64,000 bases of DNA from the NCBI GenBank assembly GCA_030345135.1, contig CP128386.1, positions 7,177,001 through 7,241,000 on the forward strand, written 5' to 3'. The translations under genes were made by a program, and so were the position numbers. Under the pieces are notes generated by a model. That model was not told the origin of the DNA. It did no database searches and worked only from the letters and a program-made list of their open reading frames with translations. Position 1 is the stretch's first letter, and each line of letters starts with the position of its first letter. This document shows positions 1 to 9,653 of this stretch, in pieces. This DNA comes from Chitinophagaceae bacterium DXS. Its GTDB lineage: Bacteria; Bacteroidota; Bacteroidia; Chitinophagales; Chitinophagaceae.

Positions 1-117
1 GAACCTCTTGATCTCTCTCAATGGTTTGCTCCACCGGTACCGCTCGGTGGTGGCACAGGAGGCGATACCCCTACAATAGACTACAATTGGCTTGATGACT
101 CAGATGAAAACATTTAG
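1..117 (+). CDS. C-terminal end of an upstream phage protein
   Basis: An open frame runs from the first base of the window to a TAG at 115-117, giving 38 residues ending in an acidic tail (LDDSDENI). It contains a Gly/Pro-rich stretch (PPVPLGGGTGG) like the flexible linkers of phage structural proteins. The next gene starts 2 nt after the stop, so both belong to the same late operon. Nothing more can be said about the function because the body of the gene lies outside the window. Confidence 0.6.
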   Translation, partial: EPLDLSQWFAPPVPLGGGTGGDTPTIDYNWLDDSDENI

Positions 118-119
118 CG

Positions 120-3100
120 ATGTCAATTAAAATTCAAGAAACCAATGTCACTTACGCAACGTTGTCGGATGCCCTTACAGCGCTTCCGGCAACGTTCGAT
201 AAGGACTATACCATATACAGCACCGAAGATATTAACCTTTCTTCAGCGCTTACAATTCCTTCTAAAACCACTGGCTCCTTCAAACTGACGATTAAGTTTG
301 ATTTACAGACCAGGAAGCTTTACACGGATGGCTCTCAAACCTCAGTGCTTGTTCTTGGCGGTGTAAATAATTTTGTATTGGACACCTGTACCGTTCAAAG
401 CCCCAATTATGCCAGCTCCACTGCAATCGCTTGCCTTGTCAACGGATCCTGTAATTCGATCTCGTTTAAGAATATCAAATTTGACGGTTGTAGAAAAGCG
501 GTTGGTAATGGAACGTCGTTTGCCGGCGTTGTAGTTTCTCTTACTTTGGATGGATGTAGCTTTCAAAATTGTTCGGCTGGCGCAACAGATATTGGAGCCG
601 GAACGTTTACCAATGCAGATTACTCTCAGCCATCTACTGCGTACAATTACACCAACGTAACAGTTAAAAACTGCCAGCTTAAGGATGTAAACAACAAAGC
701 AGTTATTCCATCGACGACCTACAGCACAGACGTTACATTGAAGATTTTTAAAGCCTACAATGTAACTATCCAGGATAATGTGCTTGATACAACCACAGCA
801 AAGGGCTTTGATATTGAACACTGTCAGAATGTGCTTGTTCAGAGAAATATTATTACCAAAGCAGCTTGGAGCAATACAAACTCTAACGTTGTGCTGATTA
901 ATAATAGCCTTAATGTTCGTGTTCAGCGCAATGCCATGTTTGGTAACAGCGCAACGGCTAACTGTCTGCAGCTTAACTACTGTAAAACGCTGTTCGTAAA
1001 TAACAATACAATTGATTGCGATAACGGTCAGCCAATATCTGCAACCTTCTTTTTAGACTGGAGAGAGCTGTTTAACAACATCTTTTGGACTCGCGGTTCG
1101 TATATCCAGCTTATAAATTCCACAACGGGCCTTGACTATGTTACTGAATTTAAAGCGGCTGATTATAACTACTACCGTGTAGATGGCAGTACACAATCTC
1201 TAAAAGTTCAGGTTGGAGCAACAACGGGCGGTACTACCGTCAATATCAAAGGCAACTCTGATACTACATTAACCACCTACCGCGGTAATGGCTATGAAAA
1301 CCATAGCTTCTTTGTTGTATCTAACTCGGCAACCGCAGACAAAGCTGAAATATTCAACAAAGGTACTTATCCCACAAAGCCTGACTACTGTGTATTGCCC
1401 ACTGCCACTTCTGTTTACCAGAAAGCGGATGCGACAAAAGGCGGCACAGCAGACGTCAGAGGTTGGAACCTTCAGACGTTGCGTGACATCGGCGCCTATG
1501 ACTATAGTGCAACGGATCCGAACGCATCACATAACCCACCACAAATATCTGTTTCATCCAACCGTCTGTTCGGAATTAAGAGTGATACGACTTTTTCGTT
1601 TTCTGGTACAGTGAACTATCTTGATTCCGGTGCAACAATAACAGGCTGGTCCTGGAACTTTGGAGATGGTACTACGTCAACGTCCCAGAATCCCACAAAG
1701 AAATACACGTCATTGCCGTCGTCTGGTAACACATTTACAGTTACGTGTACTGCTACTGACAGTAATGGCCAGACAGATACAAAGAATCTGACTGTGACTG
1801 TCTATAATGATGGCGTTGAAATTATTGGTGGGTTCTTTGGTGGCGAGATTTATACAGGCGCGTCAGCGTTATCGAGTGCGGTTACCCGGGTTTCTCAGAT
1901 TGCACTGATGTCGAACGTAGCTATTGCCATCAAGACAACAACAATCCAAAACTTTTTCTACTATAACAACGGTGACAGTGGCCCTTATCGTGTAAATATC
2001 TACACAGATATGACCTTCACCAGCAACCAGAAATGCTGGGTGCGTTCTCAGACAAGTGAAAACGGTGTTTGGATCCAGGGCCGCACAAATATTTTGTGGG
2101 AAAATTGCAAGTTTACAAGTGCGACTGGACTCGGAGGGGTAAGGTGTACTAATGGCCGTTCAAATGTGTTCAGGTATTGCGACTTTATGAACTCTCAGTA
2201 CGGTGTATATTTAACCGGCGCGGATGGGTATGAATTTATTGATTGCAACTTCCAGGATGTAACAATAAGCAAGGTTTATCTTAACACCTGCAGCAATATC
2301 ACTTTCGTAAGGTGTAATCTTGTTTATTCAGGTACAGGTACAGAAAGCCTAAACTCCGGAACAAAACAACATGTCACTATCGGTAACTGTTCCAATATCC
2401 GTTTCCTCAACTGCAACGTAGACGGCAATGGCAGCTGGGATTGCTTTATAAAGGGTAACCAACTGAAGGATATTCTTGTTGATGGCTGCACCTTCCAAAG
2501 CTTTAAACAGCAGCTGTTTTATTTTATCAATGGTCCGGCCGGCCAGTATAATGCTGAGAGGGTAATCATCCGTAACAATCTTTTCAAGAATTCAATGATC
2601 ACTGCAAGCCGTGGATCGACAGCTGCATTTGACTTTACTGCAAGCTATGACATTACATTCCAAAACAACACGATGTACGAAGATCGTGCTGGTAACGGCG
2701 GCTTAAGGGTTTTTAATATAACAGGAGGCACTTCTAAAGTTCAGGCAAATAATAACCTGTTCTTTATACGGGATTCTAACCAGGTTGTGAACTCTGACTC
2801 ATACATCTTCAAGATCAATACTGCTGAAATAACAACTGGAGAAAAGGCGCTGATCGCTGACCGAAACTATTACATGTTCCAGGATGGAGCCCGTAATAAG
2901 ATCAAGTGGGGGAATGTCGATAACGTGTCATACAAAGACAGGGCTTCAGGTGTAGGCTTGGGACTTGAAGGCGCGAATTCTGTTCAGTATGCTAGCGATA
3001 CAGCTTCAACTGTGTTGATCAATACTACAACGCTCGAGCCTTTATCCGGCTCTCCATTAAACGCAATGGGCGGCAGTACACCATTGAGCAAATATGACTT

Positions 3101-6100
3101 CGATCTGAATGTTCATAATGCAAACGGGACAGTTGGTGCAAAGGAGTTCACAAAAACAGCTTACAGCTTAACAGCGGCTTCATTCCTTGTTACAAACCTT
3201 TCTCCAAAAGCAAATGGGTTGCAGTATACGTCAGCCAACGCCTCTTATACGATCCCGTCCCTGGATATTCTCAATTTCAATAATGAGTATGCGCCATTTG
3301 TAAAAGACTTCAAATGGGAATTGACAGCGACTGGATATGCAAATACGTTATACTCAAACGCTTTTAATCTGTCGTTCACAGATCAGAAGACATATACTGT
3401 AAAGCTCACGTTGATCAAGAATGATAACAGCTCATTAGTTGTCACAAAGACAGGGTTCTTTGTTGTTGGTATGGCAAGGCCGATTCCGAAATTCAAGCTC
3501 TCTTCTTATCGTCCATTTGTTGGCGATAAGATTGATTTCATAAATGAAAGTCAATTTGGTACCTCGTACGAATGGACGATAACAAAATCTGGGGGAACAA
3601 GTGAGGTAATCACCACAGAGAATATCATACAAAAACAGTTTAGTGATGCTGGTATATATGATGTAAGGTTGAAGGCGACTAATAATGTTGACAATGATTT
3701 TGTTGAATATCGCCGGACGATCCATGTTAACGCTGCATTCAATACTCCTTATCTAAACCAACAAACGGAGCGTAATATTTATTACAACGACGAAGTTGTA
3801 AACATTCAACAATTTTCCAAGTTTAAAAAGAAGTCTGATGTTCATCGGTGGAAGCTATACGACAGCAATACAGGTCAACTGGTTTATAGCAATCCTCAAA
3901 ACTCGCCAACCATTCCTGCGGGAAGATTATCAGGAGGCGATTATGATGTTTTATTTACCATTTCAAATAAATATGGAACGACTGAACATTTCAAGCGTCG
4001 TGCATTTTGTGTATTGCCAATTCCATCGACATCTACCAGATTTAATAAGGTTTGCACAATTACTGACAGGTTCGTAGACCCGACAAACGGAAGCTCTTAC
4101 GATGGTTCACGTGTGGATGGTACCGCCGACAGTATTGCACCAGGTACGATTATCTCAGTAACAGGCGAAACAAGGAGGCTGGAATTAACCTACCTAAAGG
4201 GAACTGCGGAGTTGCCAATTGTAGTTGTTCCTGGGCAGAATGAGTTTGAAATAAAGATGAACAGCTTTAACGGTATTCACCTTGTAGGATGCGAGCACGT
4301 TGTTATAGCCGGCCAGCTAAACCCCGGAGGCAATCCATATGGCTTCAATGTTCACAACGATACAACCGGAATTTCTGTTCATGCGTCAAGCTCCTGTGTA
4401 AATGCGGAATATCTATCGACCTATGTTAGAGTAATGGGGTGTGAGCTTTGGAATAGTGGTTTTTCGGCAATGAGAATGAAGACAGAGCCTTATGGTAATT
4501 ACCCGCAAGGCTGGAGAGGTACCGGCTTTATACAAATGGATACATTTATCCATGACAATTTGATTTACGACTCTGGCGGTGAGGCAATGTATTTGGGAGG
4601 AACTCAGGCTGATGAAGCATCTAACTATTATACTCCTAGCGGGCCGGATATCAATGGCAACACCGTTTCAAAATGTTTCTGGACAGCGCTTTTCAATACG
4701 AAAGTTTATAGAAATAGAGTTGATAGTTCAGGATGGGATGGCATTCAATGCGGTAATTGCTTCAGAGGCACTGAAGTGCATGATAATATAGTGCTTAATA
4801 CTGGTGTGGCCCAAGTAGCGAATCAGAGTGCAGGCATGAGCATCAATAACGGTTTCGTGGGGGATATCTACAACAACATTGTAGATAATAATATCATCAT
4901 GCAGCCTTTCAAGGGTAGGACGAGAGTATTTTGTAATACTATAATTAAGTATTTAGGTAACGACGCGTTTTATATAATTGATGATGGCTATGTAGCCCTG
5001 TGGGATTTCGATAAAACGCCGACTATCGCTCCCTATGGTGGCCAATGGGATGGATCGACTTACTACGATGGATCTGCTACAGAAATTCAGTTCTTTAATA
5101 ATACACTGTTAACGAACAGGATGGCCTTTTACTTCTTAAGTAAAATGCCTTCTAAGCTGATGCCAACAATTAAGATTTATGGTAATCTGGCAATATATAC
5201 GCCTCTTTCTTATAAAAACTTTGATCCGAACGTGTCACCACAGGCGCCGGCAACAATGCAACAAGCCAAGCTGCTATACAAAGCCAGCGAGGTTGGCGCC
5301 TTCGTACAGGATAACGGTGTTGTATTTCAAAATATCGTTCGCAAACTGGATGATATAGATGATCTCGAAATCTCCAACCTTGTAAAAGGAGATGCAAGCA
5401 TCTCGCCGGGATCCGCTGCTTTGTTTGCAATGCAACCAGATGCAACCTATGCATCTATTATTGCAGCATTACCGGGCGGTAAGCTTTACAGCCAGGAAGG
5501 ATTAAGAAATGCCGATGCAAGCGGAAAAGTTACAGTGGGAGCAAATACAATACCTTCTTATACTGGTCCGGCATGGGTTCCTACTTACTACAACTTCAAA
5601 GGGGGTGATACAGCTGAGAACGATGCTTATCTCGGAACTGCCAATGAAGTGACTGCAGATGTGGAAGCCAAAGTCATGAGGCTCCATAACGGTATAGCCC
5701 AGGGTGGTGTGAGCAAAACTGTGCCGGCTGGTCAAACAGGCTACTTCATACATGGTTCAACAAAGTATTGGGTAAAGGATGGCCAGATAACAGGATATGA
5801 GGGGCAGACGCCTGCAAATACTGTCGCAAGCATACCTCAGAACTTTGCCGCAATTGCTGGTACTGGCCAGGTTGTTTTGACTTGGGCTGCATCAGAATCA
5901 AATGGAGGATCTGCTGTAACTGGATATAAACTTTACAGAGGTGTAGCCTCTGGAAGCCTGAATTTATTTAAGACACTTGGCAACGTTTTCACTTATACAG
6001 ATACTGAAGTAACAAACGATACGAAATACTTCTACCAGGTTGTTGCTATCAACGGCATCGGTGATTCATCAAGAACTGTGGAAAAAGAAGCAACTCCGTA

Positions 6101-7637
6101 TACGGCAAATAATGCGTCGTCGTTCTTAGCTGTGCCTGCAACAGGCGCGGGATGGGATGTAAATTATCCGAACCAAAAAGGATGGATGTATACGCCTGCA
6201 ACCTATAACAACGGCAATACAAATCTGTACCCAATGATCTTGAATCTTCACGGTTCTGGTGAAATTGCAGCTTCGAATGCTACACCTCCTAATGGCATTG
6301 ATAAGGTAATTGCACAGGGGCTTGCTCTTCTAATCAAGAACGGTCAGATAATGAACTGCTTGGTTTACAGCCCGCAAATTAATAATAGCAGCTGGAACAG
6401 TGATCGTCCTGCTCGTGCGCTTGCTTGGGCAATGGCAAACTACCGTGTCGATCCAAACAGGATTTATATCACCGGTTTAAGCCTTGGCTCACAGGGTGCC
6501 TGGTATCAGCGCATGCAGAATACACAATTGTTTGCCGCAGCGATCATGGCATGTGGAAGCTGTACACCGACCAATAGTATCGGGTATGGTAACGCTCGTC
6601 GGGTTCCTTCACTGTGGATAGGTGGCGATCAGGATACAACTCAGCCATTCTACCAATTAGGAGCAACAAACACTCCGGTTGCGATCATTACAGCAATGAA
6701 CAATACCAGCTCTAAGCCTAAGATATCCGACAAGATGACGATCGTTAAGGGCGGTACGCATAGCGCTACAGTTTGGAATGATCGCATGTACAATAAGGCA
6801 ACCGCAGGATTCGACTTTGAAGCATGGTTCTTAAGGCATTCATTGATTGCAGCTGATACTGCCACCAATTATGTAACATGGATTGAAGGGGTGATTGTAG
6901 CATCAAAATGGGATGAAGCTCTCTTTGCAGTTGCCGATGTTCAGGCATGTATTAATGATCTTTCTGCAGGCACAGTTAAAACGAATCTACAGTCTCGCTT
7001 GAATGTTGTCACAGGTGCGATTGATAACCAGGGCAAGCGTTATCTGGTGAATCTTGGTGCGGCCGGTGGAAATTATAATGCTTTGGCTTCTGGAGCCGCT
7101 GGCGCTTCTGTTGGTACGCTGAAAGACAATTTGAATTCAAATTCTGGTTATGGACTTCAAGTTGTATCTGCCGGTACCAGTGGAGCAACTGAGTATGCAA
7201 CTGGCAACTACTTCGCAGATAAGTACTTTGGATTCTCCACTTATATCCTGCAGGCTGGATTTGTGGTAAATGGCGTTGGTGGTCAATACAAGTTCACAGG
7301 TTTGAATGCTGCCAAAACCTACAGGTTAATAGCCTTTGGCGGCTATGATAAAACCGATCCAAGCAATCCGGCTGATTTGACAATTACCGTGAACGGAACA
7401 TCTAAGTACATTTTTACACCAGGTAATACGAGAGATTATATTGAATTCTCCGGCATCACAGGTGTGACAGAGCTGCTATTTAAAGCCCAAAGCTCACCGA
7501 ATGTAACAAATGGCTCACTGATCACGAAGACTGCTACCGGTGCGCTTCAAACTCCAGCAACTAATATTTCATCATTCAGGGCATGCGATGCTTACTTAAG
7601 CGCCGTAATGCTGATTGAACAAACAACAATGGCATAA
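120..7637 (+). CDS. Giant phage tail host-interaction protein: beta-helices, PKD, FN3 and an alpha/beta-hydrolase esterase domain
   Basis: 2505 residues, probably a virion-tip or tail-fibre protein that binds and processes host surface polymer. Visible modules: parallel beta-helix-like repeats about 80-460; a classical PKD module about 475-565 (WSWNFGDGT); a second beta-helix about 570-1000; two to three PKD-like sandwiches about 1050-1300; a third beta-helix about 1310-1700; a fibronectin type III module about 1900-1998; an alpha/beta-hydrolase about 2003-2245; and a beta-rich, perhaps carbohydrate-binding, C-terminus about 2300-2505. The hydrolase has GLSLGS (nucleophile Ser2121), Asp2170 or Asp2172 in GGDQD, and His2214 in GGTHS, a complete triad in the order of PHB-depolymerase/acetyl-xylan-type esterases. 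No signal peptide, as expected for a virion protein. Substrate is unknown; deacylation of a surface glycan is inferred. Confidence 0.8.
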   Translation: MSIKIQETNVTYATLSDALTALPATFDKDYTIYSTEDINLSSALTIPSKTTGSFKLTIKFDLQTRKLYTDGSQTSVLVLGGVNNFVLDTCTVQSPNYASSTAIACLVNGSCNSISFKNIKFDGCRKAVGNGTSFAGVVVSLTLDGCSFQNCSAGATDIGAGTFTNADYSQPSTAYNYTNVTVKNCQLKDVNNKAVIPSTTYSTDVTLKIFKAYNVTIQDNVLDTTTAKGFDIEHCQNVLVQRNIITKAAWSNTNSNVVLINNSLNVRVQRNAMFGNSATANCLQLNYCKTLFVNNNTIDCDNGQPISATFFLDWRELFNNIFWTRGSYIQLINSTTGLDYVTEFKAADYNYYRVDGSTQSLKVQVGATTGGTTVNIKGNSDTTLTTYRGNGYENHSFFVVSNSATADKAEIFNKGTYPTKPDYCVLPTATSVYQKADATKGGTADVRGWNLQTLRDIGAYDYSATDPNASHNPPQISVSSNRLFGIKSDTTFSFSGTVNYLDSGATITGWSWNFGDGTTSTSQNPTKKYTSLPSSGNTFTVTCTATDSNGQTDTKNLTVTVYNDGVEIIGGFFGGEIYTGASALSSAVTRVSQIALMSNVAIAIKTTTIQNFFYYNNGDSGPYRVNIYTDMTFTSNQKCWVRSQTSENGVWIQGRTNILWENCKFTSATGLGGVRCTNGRSNVFRYCDFMNSQYGVYLTGADGYEFIDCNFQDVTISKVYLNTCSNITFVRCNLVYSGTGTESLNSGTKQHVTIGNCSNIRFLNCNVDGNGSWDCFIKGNQLKDILVDGCTFQSFKQQLFYFINGPAGQYNAERVIIRNNLFKNSMITASRGSTAAFDFTASYDITFQNNTMYEDRAGNGGLRVFNITGGTSKVQANNNLFFIRDSNQVVNSDSYIFKINTAEITTGEKALIADRNYYMFQDGARNKIKWGNVDNVSYKDRASGVGLGLEGANSVQYASDTASTVLINTTTLEPLSGSPLNAMGGSTPLSKYDFDLNVHNANGTVGAKEFTKTAYSLTAASFLVTNLSPKANGLQYTSANASYTIPSLDILNFNNEYAPFVKDFKWELTATGYANTLYSNAFNLSFTDQKTYTVKLTLIKNDNSSLVVTKTGFFVVGMARPIPKFKLSSYRPFVGDKIDFINESQFGTSYEWTITKSGGTSEVITTENIIQKQFSDAGIYDVRLKATNNVDNDFVEYRRTIHVNAAFNTPYLNQQTERNIYYNDEVVNIQQFSKFKKKSDVHRWKLYDSNTGQLVYSNPQNSPTIPAGRLSGGDYDVLFTISNKYGTTEHFKRRAFCVLPIPSTSTRFNKVCTITDRFVDPTNGSSYDGSRVDGTADSIAPGTIISVTGETRRLELTYLKGTAELPIVVVPGQNEFEIKMNSFNGIHLVGCEHVVIAGQLNPGGNPYGFNVHNDTTGISVHASSSCVNAEYLSTYVRVMGCELWNSGFSAMRMKTEPYGNYPQGWRGTGFIQMDTFIHDNLIYDSGGEAMYLGGTQADEASNYYTPSGPDINGNTVSKCFWTALFNTKVYRNRVDSSGWDGIQCGNCFRGTEVHDNIVLNTGVAQVANQSAGMSINNGFVGDIYNNIVDNNIIMQPFKGRTRVFCNTIIKYLGNDAFYIIDDGYVALWDFDKTPTIAPYGGQWDGSTYYDGSATEIQFFNNTLLTNRMAFYFLSKMPSKLMPTIKIYGNLAIYTPLSYKNFDPNVSPQAPATMQQAKLLYKASEVGAFVQDNGVVFQNIVRKLDDIDDLEISNLVKGDASISPGSAALFAMQPDATYASIIAALPGGKLYSQEGLRNADASGKVTVGANTIPSYTGPAWVPTYYNFKGGDTAENDAYLGTANEVTADVEAKVMRLHNGIAQGGVSKTVPAGQTGYFIHGSTKYWVKDGQITGYEGQTPANTVASIPQNFAAIAGTGQVVLTWAASESNGGSAVTGYKLYRGVASGSLNLFKTLGNVFTYTDTEVTNDTKYFYQVVAINGIGDSSRTVEKEATPYTANNASSFLAVPATGAGWDVNYPNQKGWMYTPATYNNGNTNLYPMILNLHGSGEIAASNATPPNGIDKVIAQGLALLIKNGQIMNCLVYSPQINNSSWNSDRPARALAWAMANYRVDPNRIYITGLSLGSQGAWYQRMQNTQLFAAAIMACGSCTPTNSIGYGNARRVPSLWIGGDQDTTQPFYQLGATNTPVAIITAMNNTSSKPKISDKMTIVKGGTHSATVWNDRMYNKATAGFDFEAWFLRHSLIAADTATNYVTWIEGVIVASKWDEALFAVADVQACINDLSAGTVKTNLQSRLNVVTGAIDNQGKRYLVNLGAAGGNYNALASGAAGASVGTLKDNLNSNSGYGLQVVSAGTSGATEYATGNYFADKYFGFSTYILQAGFVVNGVGGQYKFTGLNAAKTYRLIAFGGYDKTDPSNPADLTITVNGTSKYIFTPGNTRDYIEFSGITGVTELLFKAQSSPNVTNGSLITKTATGALQTPATNISSFRACDAYLSAVMLIEQTTMA

Positions 7638-7638
7638 T

Positions 7639-7917
7639 ATGTTTAGAGCAACAACATATCCGGAATATATAGAGGTAGACGGCATTGCTACCGGTGTAAT
7701 GGAATTTGATGACTTCCTGGCCACGGCCAGGGAGTATCAGCAGGCAAGTGTCAATCGTGGTCCGCATCACCGTGTGTTCGTTAACGAATTAATTGTTGAA
7801 GCGGATCCTTTGATGAACATCACATTACAAACCGGCCCCGGTAGCGAATTGGATCACCTTGTTTTCTGTAATTGTGATTTCAGAGGGTTAACAGTTACCA
7901 CTGCGGAACAATTTTAA
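7639..7917 (+). CDS. Small phage protein of unknown function
   Basis: 92 residues. I chose the ATG at 7639, one base after the stop of the giant tail protein, rather than an in-frame ATG at 7615 that would overlap the preceding gene by 23 nt; the tight stop-start spacing matches the rest of the operon. The sequence is soluble and mixed alpha/beta with a beta-rich C-terminal half (ITLQTGPGSELDHLVF). No family was recognised. Its place directly after the host-interaction protein suggests a virion accessory or fibre-assembly role, but this is only positional inference. Confidence 0.6.
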   Translation: MFRATTYPEYIEVDGIATGVMEFDDFLATAREYQQASVNRGPHHRVFVNELIVEADPLMNITLQTGPGSELDHLVFCNCDFRGLTVTTAEQF

Positions 7918-7940
7918 AAACAGCTTTTAAATCTTTTGAC

Positions 7941-8174
7941 ATGGCAGACGTACAGTTTATAGGAAAGACAACAGAAGAGCTTGCAACATTCGTTGGCAGG
8001 CCTCGACAAGTGGTAATCAATACCGACACAGGTCAAATGATCGTATGCGACGGTCAAACACCTGGAGGGATACCACAGGCAAAAGCAACTGGCTTCAGTG
8101 GGACTGTGGCAGTTACTTCCGGGAATCTAACTGTTGTAAACGGTTCTATCGTCTCAGGATTAATCACTGGCTAA
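7941..8174 (+). CDS. Small phage structural protein with fibre N-terminal-like motif
   Basis: 77 residues. The central part (VVINTDTGQMIVCDGQTPGG) follows the pattern 'DTGxLxVGDGxTPxG' seen in N-terminal modules of phage tail fibres and in hyaluronate-lyase/major-tropism-determinant N-terminal domains, where it forms a small beta-element that attaches a fibre to the virion. The second half is a repetitive Ser/Thr/Gly/Val beta-strand pattern. It is too short to be a full fibre, so it may be a fibre-base or decoration subunit. Family assignment rests on the motif only. Confidence 0.55.
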   Translation: MADVQFIGKTTEELATFVGRPRQVVINTDTGQMIVCDGQTPGGIPQAKATGFSGTVAVTSGNLTVVNGSIVSGLITG

Positions 8175-8189
8175 AACCAATATCCAATC

Positions 8190-8474
8190 ATGACACTACT
8201 TGACACAAATGACAGCTTTTTTCAAAACGTCGGCGAAAAGCTGACACTTATTGGCGCCCTGGCGTTCTTCCTCTATTATTTCATGAAGGAGCTGAAAGAA
8301 GTGCGCATGCAAATGGACACGCTGAGGAAAGAATATGAGGCAAAGCATGATGCAATGTTTGAACGGGTTGTCGAGTGTGAAAAAAAGAGCACAGAAGCCC
8401 TCAATAAGTGCAGTGACAGTAATGATCGCCTTGCAGAGGCGGTTGAATCTTTAAAAGAAAAAATCACTCTATGA
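8190..8474 (+). CDS. Holin-like membrane protein with coiled coil
   Basis: 94 residues: one hydrophobic segment (about residues 18-32, LTLIGALAFFLYYFM) followed by a long charged heptad-like helix to the C-terminus. The gene lies in the late operon and overlaps the next gene, another membrane-anchored protein, by 4 nt (ATGA at 8471), which suggests translational coupling. Membrane protein pairs of this kind in tailed-phage genomes are commonly holin/antiholin or spanin components; the endolysin is further downstream at 17351. The exact role cannot be decided from sequence: a holin or an inner-membrane spanin partner are both possible. Confidence 0.5.
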   Translation: MTLLDTNDSFFQNVGEKLTLIGALAFFLYYFMKELKEVRMQMDTLRKEYEAKHDAMFERVVECEKKSTEALNKCSDSNDRLAEAVESLKEKITL

Positions 8475-9154
8475 AACAGCAATACGAACGGCTCATTATC
8501 GTCGCGCTATTAATAATCATAGCTGTATTCGCCCTGCAGACCTGCTTTCGTAAAGAGAAACAGGTTACAGATCTTAAGCAGGTCGTTAGTGCAAAGCAAG
8601 ATACTTTGAAACATTACAAGGATGAAGCAGGCCACGAACATGGTCAAAAGGTTCTGGCGGAAGCAGATATGTCATTACTCAAAGTCGAGTATCAGAAACA
8701 GATCGATAGTGTTACAGAGCTTCTGAAGATCAAGGAAAGCCAGCTGGCATTCTATACGGGCTTTTCCACTGAATCAAGCGGATCCATTAAACCAAGAGTT
8801 GACACGGTATTTATGCCTGATTCCACAAGAGAATTCAATATTGATTTCTCGGATAGATGGATGTCTCTTAATGGTAGAATCGGCAAGTCATCCAATATAA
8901 ATTACCGAATCACTGATTCGTTGACGGTTACTGTGTATAGTAAGAAAAAGAATTTCCTGTCATCACTTACTACTTATATCGACGTGTTTAGCATGAATCC
9001 AAACGTGAAAGTAACGGGATTGACAGGGTTTAAAATCCCGGTTAAGAAACCTGGTCGTTTTGGCATCGGTCCATATTTCGGTTACGGTTATTCTGATGGG
9101 AAGTGGTCACCTTCTGCCGGTGTTGCAATACAATACTCACTCATTCGATTTTAA
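8471..9154 (+). CDS. Membrane-anchored protein with coiled coil and outer-membrane-like C-terminus; possible spanin
   Basis: 227 residues. An N-terminal transmembrane helix (about 8-26, LIIVALLIIIAVFALQTC) is followed by a coiled coil (about 30-95), a beta-rich middle, and a C-terminal stretch (about 190-227) of alternating aromatic/glycine strands (GIGPYFGYGYSDG) that ends in phenylalanine, as outer-membrane beta proteins do. An inner-membrane anchor, a periplasm-spanning coiled coil and an outer-membrane-like end is the architecture expected of a protein linking both membranes, so a spanin function in lysis is a reasonable inference. Start ATG overlaps the preceding gene by 4 nt. No named family is asserted. 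Confidence 0.5.
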   Translation: MKQQYERLIIVALLIIIAVFALQTCFRKEKQVTDLKQVVSAKQDTLKHYKDEAGHEHGQKVLAEADMSLLKVEYQKQIDSVTELLKIKESQLAFYTGFSTESSGSIKPRVDTVFMPDSTREFNIDFSDRWMSLNGRIGKSSNINYRITDSLTVTVYSKKKNFLSSLTTYIDVFSMNPNVKVTGLTGFKIPVKKPGRFGIGPYFGYGYSDGKWSPSAGVAIQYSLIRF

Positions 9155-9155
9155 T

Positions 9156-9653
9156 ATGAAGGAACAAAAAGAAGCGCTTAAGAAAGTTGCTGAAACACTG
9201 TTAGATGAGCCTGTGATCATCAAGATCACACAGAAACCAAAGTATTTCTTTCAGAAGCCGAAGGAAAAGGAATTCCGCGTCGAGAAATTATGTCTTGGTT
9301 CACTTATCCGGATATCCAAGATTCTTTTGTCAATTGATACGGAGATGTTTAAGCAAGGAAGCTTTGTTGAGAATTGCATGAAAGTGATGGCCGGGAAAGG
9401 TGACTTGATGGCTGAGATTATTGCGATAGCCATCGTCAACAGAAAAACGCCACCAAGCAAAAGCTTGATCAACCTGATTATGGAGGAGTTTACGTCTGCA
9501 GATATGCTGACCGCTCTTTCGGTTGTCATTAAGCAGATGGATATAACAAGTTTTATGAACTCTATCATCTCGATAAAGGGGACAACCCTTCTGGAGATGA
9601 GCCCGACGGATCAGGGGAGAAAAATAGCCCCTGGAGTACAATCGGAGGGGTAA
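9156..9653 (+). CDS. Tail assembly chaperone, short (G-type) product
   Basis: 165 residues, soluble and helical. The ATG at 9156, 1 nt after the previous stop, is preferred to an upstream in-frame ATG at 9060 that would lie 95 nt inside the preceding gene. The position immediately before the tape-measure gene, the size, and an overlapping -1 frame that continues to the next gene start are the hallmarks of the lambda gpG/gpGT arrangement of siphoviruses and related tailed phages: the short form and its frameshifted extension bind the tape measure and recruit tail-tube subunits during tail assembly. Identification is by gene order and frameshift signal rather than by sequence recognition of the N-terminal domain. 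Confidence 0.75.
   Translation: MKEQKEALKKVAETLLDEPVIIKITQKPKYFFQKPKEKEFRVEKLCLGSLIRISKILLSIDTEMFKQGSFVENCMKVMAGKGDLMAEIIAIAIVNRKTPPSKSLINLIMEEFTSADMLTALSVVIKQMDITSFMNSIISIKGTTLLEMSPTDQGRKIAPGVQSEG

Noticed and set aside
342-821. 159-residue frame on the minus strand within the giant tail gene
   Set aside because: It lies entirely inside a well-supported gene on the other strand and its protein has no recognisable pattern; it is a shadow of the beta-helix coding sequence. The same holds for other internal frames of this gene.
9612-9633. Hairpin CAGGGG/CCCCTG as frameshift stimulator
   Set aside because: It is 30 nt from the slippery site, whereas stimulators usually begin 5-9 nt downstream; kept only as a note.
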